Positions 41,804 to 48,103 of a stretch of DNA of 48,103 nucleotides are shown here, piece by piece. Source of the DNA: Sphingomonadales bacterium EhC05 (lineage in GTDB: Bacteria; Pseudomonadota; Alphaproteobacteria; Sphingomonadales; Sphingomonadaceae); contig LXYP01000009.1 in the NCBI GenBank assembly GCA_001650955.1, positions 1 to 48,103 of the forward strand, read 5' to 3'. The notes below the pieces were generated by a model, which was given only the letters and a program-made list of their open reading frames with translations, was not told the DNA's origin and ran no database searches. Made by a program: the position numbers and the translations under genes. Position 1 is the first letter of the stretch, and the number at the start of each line of letters is the position of its first letter.

Positions 41804-42956
41804 CCGCCTTCAATGTCGCTGCGGCCATCAATGTCAGGCCAATGATTAGCATGACGAATACGAACCAGCCCAATGTACCAAATCCGCCAACATCCGCAAC
41901 CGCGCCGGCGGCCACGGGTCCCAATGCGCCGCCCATGGTTGCAAAAGCGGGCTGTGCTCCGGCCAAACGCCCGGTTGGGTCGACCACAGCCAAACCGCCG
42001 AGAAAGGAGGGGAGCAAGATTGCTGGCAATATCATGAGCAGTGGTACACTAAGATAGAAGCTCATTTTATCCCCACCGAGCGCGATCACGAGCACCGTCA
42101 AACAGAATAGGCTTCCAATCAGCACCAGCGGTTTGGTCGCACCAAAACGGGACCCGACGATACCGGCGCCAATCGGTCCGACAATGGTCAGCAAGCCGCC
42201 GAAGAAGAATATTGTCCCCACGGTTGAAAGCGAGACATCTATGCTGGCTCCGATACGTTCGATGAAGGCCGCGATACCGGCTTGGCCAAAGAAGAAAATT
42301 CCCAGCCCGAATAATGCGATCCATCCTGCGCTCGCACTGAATTTGCTCAATGGCTTGTCTTCGCTCCTTGATGCAGGCGCTGCATGTACCGGTGTTTTGC
42401 TATTCGGGATTAACAGGAGCAGGAGCATGCCAAACAGCGACAGAGCGAGATAGAGCGCATAGGCTCCATCGAGCCCGCCGCGCAAAATCGCAAACGGGAC
42501 CGTCAATCCGAGGACAGAAATAAACGCTCCGGCGCAACCATTGACCCATCCGAAGGTCATTTCCGGTTTCGGGGTGCGCGCCGCAGTTGCCATGACTGTG
42601 CTGACGACGGTGCCAATCCCGATTCCGGCCAATATCCGGCATCCCACCATCATCGGCACATCGGTCGCCAGCAAGGTCAAGCCGCTCCCTGCCGCCACGC
42701 AGATCAGACCACCGAATAACAGTGTTTTCAAATAATATCTGGTGATCAGTCGAGACGCGATCAAGGCCGATGCTGCGACCGACAGCCCTTCGGCCGTCAT
42801 CACAAAACCAGCCTCTACCCGGCTAGCCCCGAATTCGGTTATGATCGCGCCGATATTGAAGGCCGTGGTCAGTGGCGCCGCGAAAGCGGTCATGAACAAA
42901 ACAAGCAGAGCGGCGAGTTGATAGGGCTTGAGAGCGACGGTTGCGGGAGCGTTCAT
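41766..42956 (-). CDS. MFS transporter
   Basis: A 396-residue major facilitator with twelve predicted membrane helices. The loop between helices 2 and 3 is represented by SRLITRYYLKTLL, and GCRILAGIGIGTVVSTVMATAARTPKPEMTFGWVNGCAGA covers helices 4-5. It likely moves the operon's substrate or a product across the inner membrane, since a TonB receptor precedes it in the same operon. AGGA lies eight bases before the ATG. The exact cargo is unknown. Confidence 0.92.
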   Translation of the reverse strand: MNAPATVALKPYQLAALLVLFMTAFAAPLTTAFNIGAIITEFGASRVEAGFVMTAEGLSVAASALIASRLITRYYLKTLLFGGLICVAAGSGLTLLATDVPMMVGCRILAGIGIGTVVSTVMATAARTPKPEMTFGWVNGCAGAFISVLGLTVPFAILRGGLDGAYALYLALSLFGMLLLLLIPNSKTPVHAAPASRSEDKPLSKFSASAGWIALFGLGIFFFGQAGIAAFIERIGASIDVSLSTVGTIFFFGGLLTIVGPIGAGIVGSRFGATKPLVLIGSLFCLTVLVIALGGDKMSFYLSVPLLMILPAILLPSFLGGLAVVDPTGRLAGAQPAFATMGGALGPVAAGAVADVGGFGTLGWFVFVMLIIGLTLMAAATLKADGIRTRPLHPAE

Positions 42957-42985
42957 AGAGCTGTCCTGTTGATCGAAATATATCT

Positions 42986-44740
42986 CTAACTGCGCAGCAG
43001 ATGACCGGGCCGAGCGCCCGTGTCCCGATCATTCTCCCTGGTTTTGACCCCGTTTACGAAGGTCGCAATATAGCCGGTTGCGGGTTGCAATATCCGTTTG
43101 CCTCCAGCAGGCAGATCGGCGTGAACCTCCAGGCCCTTCAATTGCAAACGTTCAAAGTCGATGACATTGATGTCCGCATATTTGCCAATTTCTAGCGATC
43201 CGCGATCATGCAAACCGTAAAGCTGTGCATTGCGGTTGCTCTGTTTGTGGACAATATATTCCAACGGAATCTGTGCCCCGCGACTGCGATCCCGCGCCCA
43301 ATGAGTCATCTGGTAGGTTGGCGCCACGCCGTCAAAAATCAAGGTAACATGCGCCCCCGCGTCACTTAGGCCGGTCACCGTCAAGGGATTTGAGAGCATT
43401 TCATATATCGCGTCATGGGTGAAATTACAAAAATTGCTGCCCAGCATGATAGCAAAACGCGAACCTTCATCCTTGATCAGGAAGTCATACATAAATTCTT
43501 CATAATCTTTGTCTTCGCGTTTGGCGCGCTCGGCGAAGCTCTTGTCCGGCGTCGGTTCATAATCGATCGGGTCTTCTATTTCGAAAAGCATGGCAGCTGC
43601 GAGTTTGAACACTTGATAGACATTATCCATCGTGCCTGGAAGATCCGGTTCGACATTCCGATCGGACAGAATGGCTGCCCGTACGTCGGGTTTCTTCATT
43701 TCCGTGAGCATTTGGTCAAACGGGAGCTTGGCGAGCTTCAAAAATGTCTCGCGGCGCTGAAATAAATGATAGGTCTTCAGATTTGTCACCAGTCCGATTG
43801 GCCGCGAAGCGACTTGGGGATGGAGATTGGCGCCGTCCTGATTAGCCACCGCGACCTGTTCGAGAATATCACGCCATTTTTCCTGCGCTTCGGAATGTTG
43901 CAGGAGAGTGAAGGTGACTGGACGGCCGGTTTGCTTGGATATCCGGGCCATGAGATCGAGCTCTTCTTCCGCGCTCCGCTGCTCACCGCCCAGATGTCCA
44001 AGGTCGCCAATGACGCTGGCCGGGATAAGTTCGAAAACACCCTTGCCTTCATCTTTCAGCGCATCCGCAAGGGACAGGACTTCCTCTTCCGCCGCGAATG
44101 TGCCTGGAATGGAATCGCCTTTGGTGGATCGGTGACCGATGGTCCGCGAGGAGGAAAAGCCGAGAGCACCGGCTTTGAGGCCTTCACCGACAATTTTTTT
44201 CATCTTCGCGATATCGTCTTGGGTCGCCAGTTCATTCGCCCGTCCGCGCGCGCCCATGACATAGTTGCGGACAGCGGCGTGGGGAATTTGGGTACCGATG
44301 TTCAACGCGAATTTGCGCGATTCAATATAGTCGAGATATTGCGGAAACGTCTCCCACGCTCCCCATTCGATACCCTCATAAAGGGCGGTGCCGGGTATGT
44401 CTTCTACGCCTTCCATCACTTCAATAAGGTCGCGCTCTCCGCCGGGAGGAACGGGCGCGAACCCGACACCGCAGTTTCCCATGACCACCGAGGTTACACC
44501 ATGGCTGGCGGACGGATCCATCTCGTCATCCCAGCTGACCTGGCCGTCATAATGTGTGTGAATATCAACGAAGCCGGGAGTGATTATCGCCCCTGTTGCA
44601 TCCAGTGTTTCCTTGGCGGCCGTGGTAATGGCTTGGCTCAGCTCGACGATCTTGCCGTCCTTGATACCGACATCTCCGATGCGCGGGGTTTCGCCCAATC
44701 CATCTATGATTGTACCGCCTCTAATCAGTGTATCGAGCAT
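42986..44740 (-). CDS. N-acyl-D-amino-acid deacylase-like amidohydrolase
   Basis: A 584-residue amidohydrolase of the D-aminoacylase branch. Metal ligands are visible as His61 and His63 (DIHTHYDGQ), Cys90 (VMGNCGVGFAPV, the cysteine typical of this branch), later histidines in LLQHSEAQ and LHPQVASRPIG, and an Asp in GLSDAGAH. The enzyme would split an N-acyl amide into an acid and an amine. The downstream acyl-CoA synthetase could activate the acid. The start at 44740 has AAAGG six bases upstream; an extension of 14 codons is rejected. Many related genes in sphingomonads are of unknown substrate. Confidence 0.93.
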   Translation of the reverse strand: MLDTLIRGGTIIDGLGETPRIGDVGIKDGKIVELSQAITTAAKETLDATGAIITPGFVDIHTHYDGQVSWDDEMDPSASHGVTSVVMGNCGVGFAPVPPGGERDLIEVMEGVEDIPGTALYEGIEWGAWETFPQYLDYIESRKFALNIGTQIPHAAVRNYVMGARGRANELATQDDIAKMKKIVGEGLKAGALGFSSSRTIGHRSTKGDSIPGTFAAEEEVLSLADALKDEGKGVFELIPASVIGDLGHLGGEQRSAEEELDLMARISKQTGRPVTFTLLQHSEAQEKWRDILEQVAVANQDGANLHPQVASRPIGLVTNLKTYHLFQRRETFLKLAKLPFDQMLTEMKKPDVRAAILSDRNVEPDLPGTMDNVYQVFKLAAAMLFEIEDPIDYEPTPDKSFAERAKREDKDYEEFMYDFLIKDEGSRFAIMLGSNFCNFTHDAIYEMLSNPLTVTGLSDAGAHVTLIFDGVAPTYQMTHWARDRSRGAQIPLEYIVHKQSNRNAQLYGLHDRGSLEIGKYADINVIDFERLQLKGLEVHADLPAGGKRILQPATGYIATFVNGVKTRENDRDTGARPGHLLRS

Positions 44741-44809
44741 ATTGAACCTTTCATTATCTGCCCGATAGAAACGCCACATCAATGGAATTGGCGAATATAG
44801 ATCGGACGA

Positions 44810-45484
44810 TCAACTTACTCCGGGCAACCCGGCATTATTTTCTTCTTTTTGAGATGTTTCTTCAGTTTGTTCAGCTGTCGGCAGCAGCAGCAGTTTCAGC
44901 ACGCTTTCGATATGGGTCTCGATTTGATCGTCGTCGAACACATCGATATCGAAGGCACGTTTGATTTCCGGCGCCATCAGGAAGATATTCTTGGTTGCTG
45001 CGATATTGATATAATGGAGATTCATCGCCGGCACATCGCTGTTATAGACGCCTTGTTCCTGTGCCAGGGCGACCCGCGCTATCGCCCTTGAAGTATAGGG
45101 CCGTATGTAGTTTTCAGTCAGCCACTCCAAGCGATCACTTTCATGCATGGTTTCAAAAAAGATGATTCTGCTCAATTCGGGATGTCTTGCTGAAAACCGG
45201 ATATAATGGGTCGCACTGTTGATAATCTGCTGGCGGGGAGTCATGTTTTTCCACTCGGCCTCGTCCTGATGGACCGCTTTGTCGAGTAGTCCGTAAAGAT
45301 AAGCGACCGCCGCTCTCCACAGCTCATCCTTGCCCGAATAATGATATTTAATCGAACCATGGTTAACCCCGGCCTCGTCGGCAATCTTGCGCACCGAAGT
45401 TCCGGCAAAACCAAATTTGCCAAATTGCGCCACCGCCGCTTTGAGCAGTTTTGAACGCGTATCGAGTTCCAGTCCGGTTTCCAT
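44810..45484 (-). CDS. TetR-family transcriptional regulator
   Basis: A 224-residue repressor. The N-terminal HTH spans about residues 13-60 (LLKAAVAQFGKFGFAGTSVRKIADEAGVNHGSIKYHYSGKDELW). The C-terminal part carries YIRFSARHPELSRIIFFETM, typical of TetR C-terminal domains. The start at 45484 is chosen because GAGGA lies five bases upstream; longer in-frame versions reaching into the TonB gene are rejected. It sits inside the operon, 47 bases after the receptor gene, so it likely autoregulates the operon. A palindrome at 47834-47851 is a candidate site. Confidence 0.92.
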   Translation of the reverse strand: METGLELDTRSKLLKAAVAQFGKFGFAGTSVRKIADEAGVNHGSIKYHYSGKDELWRAAVAYLYGLLDKAVHQDEAEWKNMTPRQQIINSATHYIRFSARHPELSRIIFFETMHESDRLEWLTENYIRPYTSRAIARVALAQEQGVYNSDVPAMNLHYINIAATKNIFLMAPEIKRAFDIDVFDDDQIETHIESVLKLLLLPTAEQTEETSQKEENNAGLPGVS

Positions 45485-45531
45485 AATATCCTCGCAAATA
45501 GTGACCATTTGATCATCACCATTTTGCGTTT

Positions 45532-47694
45532 TTAAAAGTCCTTTGTCACGCGAATACCCCATTGGCGCGGCTCGCCGACCAACTGATTGGCAATTCCGCC
45601 GAAAAGGTCGAGCGCGATACCGCCGACAAAATATTCTTTGTCCAAAATATTGGTCCCGAAGACGGCGATATTCAATCCGCCCCATTTGTCGATATCGAGA
45701 TCTATTTGGCCGTTTAGCAAACCGAAGGAGGCGACGGAGCCCTCGCCGGGCGCCAGAACCGCAATCACGGAAGGCGCCGCAAGGACATCTTCGCTGATCC
45801 AAAAATAATTGGCCTGAATGCCGAGTGTCGAAGAATCAGAGACGCTAAATTCGTACCGACCATTTAGACTATATTGCCATTCGGGTCCGCCAAGCGGTTC
45901 GTTGGTGCGATCGAGCAGGTTTCCGGCGGCATCGAAATCGATAAATTCATCGAACTTCGCATTTGTGTAGCCCACTGTCGCGCCAAATGACAAACCATCG
46001 GCTGGGTTGACCTGCAGCTCTCCCTCAAAGCCCCAGATAGTCGCTTCTGCGGCATTTCTCAATACGGTGGTAGGTACGCCGGTCGAACCGATGCTATCAG
46101 GATCAAATGCCGTGCGCTGAATATCGGTATAGTCGCTATAGAAGGCGGACGTATTGAACCGCACGCGATTGTCAAACAGATCGGCTTTGAAACCAACTTC
46201 ATAATTTAGCACAAACTCAGGATCGACGATTGTTGCGAGATTGTCTTGATCAATCGCACCGCTTCGAAAGCCACGGGATATGCTGGCGTATAGCAAAGTG
46301 TCCTCGGAAGGCTTATAATCGAGACTGGCCAACCAGGAGAAAGCGTCGAAGCTGGCGTTATTTTGCAACAGACCGGTCACCATCGGGGAAATATCTCGAA
46401 CTTCCCGATCTTCGTTCGTGTAACGAAGCCCCAGAGTCAGCTTGACCTGATCGGTGATCGCGAAACTATTCTGGGTGAACAGAGACCAGCCATCATTTTT
46501 TGCAGCGGTGGTCTGAAATCCCCCAACATTGTCGATATCTTCGCCCGACTCCGTCGAATAGAAACCACCCACCTGCCACGTCAGGCGATCATCCAGAGCG
46601 GAGCCGGACAAACGCAGCTCCTGCGCGAACAAGTCTGAATCCTGACCGAGAGTGATCGACGTGCTGGGCGCAGATTGGACCAGGGTCAGAGAATTTTGTT
46701 TTCGGTAGCTGGTAATCGATTCCAGCGATGCGCCTCCAAGATCAAGAATGGCCGTTGCGTTGATGTTAAACTCATCCGACCGTGCGAATGGAGCCTCGGC
46801 GCGAAAGTCATTACCGGCGTAAAAGTCCGGATTATCGGTTTTAATCGCGATCGGAAGGATGAAGAAACCAAGATCCAGCGAAGCCGAGCGCAGGGAACGA
46901 AAGATCGAAGTCGACTCATCCACGTCATGATAATCTGCATTGATGCGGATCGAAAAACTGTCGCTCGGCTCATATAACAAGGATCCGCGCAGAAATATTT
47001 CATTATCGTCGGCGAGCTCTCTGCCGGTCGTCGACCCAAAGCCGAAACCATCGCGATGAGTCATCGCTGCGCCCAGACGAATGCCTAGCTCATCTTCAAT
47101 CAGCGGAAGATTTGCAACGAGTTGCGCATCGGTTCGATCAAATGATCCATAGGTAAATTGCCCATAGCCACCAATCTCATCGAGCTCGGGGCCTTTGGTC
47201 ACGACATTCACCGCACCGCCCGTTGTATTCTTGCCATAAAGTGTCCCTTGCGGGCCTTTCAGCACCTCGATCCGCTCGATATCGAACAGATTGGTGAACA
47301 GGCTGGTGCCTCGGGTGATGGGTGCGCCGTTGATATTGATGCCAACCGCCTGATCGGCGTTTAAAGTCAGGAAACCCGATGTCTGGCCGCGGATCGTCAA
47401 ATTGGCGAATAGCGCACCTGTCGCCCCTCTCGGGCGGACGTCAAAATTGGGAGTGAGTTGGGATATGTCAGAAAATTCGGTTAGCCCGGCTTCTTCAAAT
47501 GTTTCTCCGGTAAATGCAGTGACCGAAACCGGAACATCCTGAAGATTTTCTTCCACTTTTCGTGCGGTCACCACAATGACATTATTCTGCGCATAGACCG
47601 GCATGCTCGTAAGACCCACCGCGCCGGCGATAAAACCTGCCCCGATATGTCTTGGCATTAGGCGAAGCCCGCGCTGAATCCGGTTTCCTGTCAT
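45532..47694 (-). CDS. TonB-dependent receptor of the deacylase operon
   Basis: A 720-residue outer-membrane receptor. The signal peptide ends near residue 35 (SMPVYAQ), then come the TonB box NNVIVVTARKVEENLQDVP, plug motifs LFANLTIRGQTSGF and IERIEVLKGPQGTLYGKNTTGGAVNVVT, and a barrel with a terminal Phe (IRVTKDF). This is the catabolic receptor type. The start at 47694 has GGAGGG five bases upstream; a 29-codon extension is rejected. It is the first gene of the operon TonB, tetR, deacylase, MFS, acyl-CoA synthetase. Confidence 0.95.
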   Translation of the reverse strand: MTGNRIQRGLRLMPRHIGAGFIAGAVGLTSMPVYAQNNVIVVTARKVEENLQDVPVSVTAFTGETFEEAGLTEFSDISQLTPNFDVRPRGATGALFANLTIRGQTSGFLTLNADQAVGININGAPITRGTSLFTNLFDIERIEVLKGPQGTLYGKNTTGGAVNVVTKGPELDEIGGYGQFTYGSFDRTDAQLVANLPLIEDELGIRLGAAMTHRDGFGFGSTTGRELADDNEIFLRGSLLYEPSDSFSIRINADYHDVDESTSIFRSLRSASLDLGFFILPIAIKTDNPDFYAGNDFRAEAPFARSDEFNINATAILDLGGASLESITSYRKQNSLTLVQSAPSTSITLGQDSDLFAQELRLSGSALDDRLTWQVGGFYSTESGEDIDNVGGFQTTAAKNDGWSLFTQNSFAITDQVKLTLGLRYTNEDREVRDISPMVTGLLQNNASFDAFSWLASLDYKPSEDTLLYASISRGFRSGAIDQDNLATIVDPEFVLNYEVGFKADLFDNRVRFNTSAFYSDYTDIQRTAFDPDSIGSTGVPTTVLRNAAEATIWGFEGELQVNPADGLSFGATVGYTNAKFDEFIDFDAAGNLLDRTNEPLGGPEWQYSLNGRYEFSVSDSSTLGIQANYFWISEDVLAAPSVIAVLAPGEGSVASFGLLNGQIDLDIDKWGGLNIAVFGTNILDKEYFVGGIALDLFGGIANQLVGEPRQWGIRVTKDF

Positions 47695-47833
47695 AACATC
47701 CCTCCAATGATCCGCTCTGTTGCCAGCAGTCCCCATTTTGATGAGTGACCGATGCAGCGGTAAATTTTCAACCGGAAGCAAACTCCGGTAAATCTTTTCT
47801 ATCTCGGGAGATCATAATCCAATACTGTCTAAA

Positions 47834-47851
47834 TTGATACGATCGGATTAA
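47834..47851. promoter_or_regulatory. Palindrome upstream of the TonB/TetR operon
   Basis: An 18-bp near-palindrome centred on CGATCG (seven of nine base pairs match) lies 140 bases before the TonB start. It is a reasonable operator for the TetR protein of the operon. The remaining 47695-48023 interval shows no gene. Confidence 0.4.
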
Positions 47852-48023
47852 TTATGGTGCGGTAGGATTATTCTATTCGATTCAACTTCGATTATCAGCA
47901 ATCATGTTTTGAACATATGATATCCAACTCCAATAGGGGCTGGGATGGTGTCTGGAGAGGCGGGGTCAAGCTGATGTGTTGTGTTTGGCTTGCGGGCGGT
48001 TTGCGATCGCGGGCATCAGGCAC

Positions 48024-48053
48024 AAAAAAACCGCTGACCCGTGGGGCAGCGGT
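48024..48053 (-). terminator. Intrinsic terminator of the tRNA gene
   Basis: On the - strand ACCGCTG and CAGCGGT form a 7-bp GC-rich stem with a 10-base loop. A run of seven T follows at 48030-48024, directly downstream of the tRNA. Confidence 0.9.
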
Positions 48054-48060
48054 GTGGATT

Positions 48061-48103
48061 TGGTTGCGGGAGTAGGATTTGAACCTACGACCTTCAGGTT
48101 ATG
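48061..48103 (-). tRNA. tRNA-Met (CAU), 3' half, probably initiator
   Basis: The - strand reads from anticodon CAT (48103-48101) through AACCTGAAGG, the T arm GTAGGTTCAAATCCTAC, the acceptor 3' strand TCCCGCA, discriminator A and an encoded CCA (48063-48061). The anticodon-arm and acceptor sequence (CCCGCA-A-CCA, with A at position 72) match bacterial initiator tRNA. The 5' half lies outside the window, so the C1-A72 mismatch cannot be confirmed. Confidence 0.9.

Noticed and set aside
43766-44800. A 344-codon open frame opposite the deacylase gene
   Set aside because: It is antisense to an amidohydrolase with all its metal ligands, and the translated sequence resembles no family I know.
1-48103. 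CRISPR arrays, prophage genes or integration sites
   Set aside because: No regularly spaced repeats, phage structural genes or integrase were seen. The tRNA at the right edge has no visible duplicated 3' end in the window.

Overview
The window reads as a chromosomal segment of an alphaproteobacterium, most likely a sphingomonad of the Sphingopyxis/Parasphingorhabdus type. This is inferred from four TonB-dependent receptors in 48 kb, several encoded next to dedicated catabolic genes, from a PutA with the alphaproteobacterial domain layout, and from the style of the tRNA at the right edge. Coding is dense, with many ATGA/TAATG stop-start overlaps. No phage, CRISPR array or intact insertion sequence was seen.

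Region 1 (1-4.9 kb, + strand): an AraC-type regulator, then a probable operon of an NmrA-like NAD(P)-binding protein, two small membrane proteins (DUF4345- and DUF1772-like) and a membrane-anchored class C beta-lactamase-like serine hydrolase. A 21-bp-spaced direct repeat and a hairpin covering the ribosome site lie in front of it. A gene-poor stretch with a decayed small gene follows.

Region 2 (4.9-20.3 kb, - strand): a catabolic locus. Read in transcription order it is a prolidase-like amidohydrolase, a MalT-type LuxR regulator, then a tight run of TonB receptor, cyclophilin-like protein, hydantoinase/oxoprolinase A and B subunits, a medium-chain reductase and bifunctional PutA. Several members point to imino-acid or lactam chemistry, so I propose uptake and breakdown of a proline-containing or lactam compound ending in glutamate. 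Similar short palindromes precede the amidohydrolase and the TonB receptor. An IS1182-like transposase remnant separates this locus from the next.

Region 3 (21.0-33.4 kb): cobalamin uptake and late-stage synthesis. A cobalamin riboswitch and a ribosome-site hairpin lead a 12-gene - strand operon: btuB, threonine-phosphate decarboxylase, cobO, btuF, btuC, btuD, cbiB, cobQ, bluB, cobT, cobS and an alpha-ribazole phosphatase. cobP (cobU) diverges from it. No corrin-ring genes are present, which suggests salvage plus lower-ligand synthesis.

Region 4 (33.7-40.2 kb): a cNMP-domain/flavin disulfide-reductase-like protein that lacks the thioredoxin-reductase cysteines, a 595-bp gene-free stretch with regulatory palindromes, and a Fur-controlled + strand operon of a heme-type TonB receptor, a DUF6607-like secreted protein, an unknown 143-residue protein and a PepSY-type membrane protein.

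Region 5 (40.2-47.7 kb, - strand): a second catabolic operon of TonB receptor, TetR regulator, N-acyl-D-amino-acid deacylase-like amidohydrolase, MFS transporter and acyl-CoA synthetase. The window ends in the 3' half of a tRNA-Met(CAU), probably the initiator, with its terminator.
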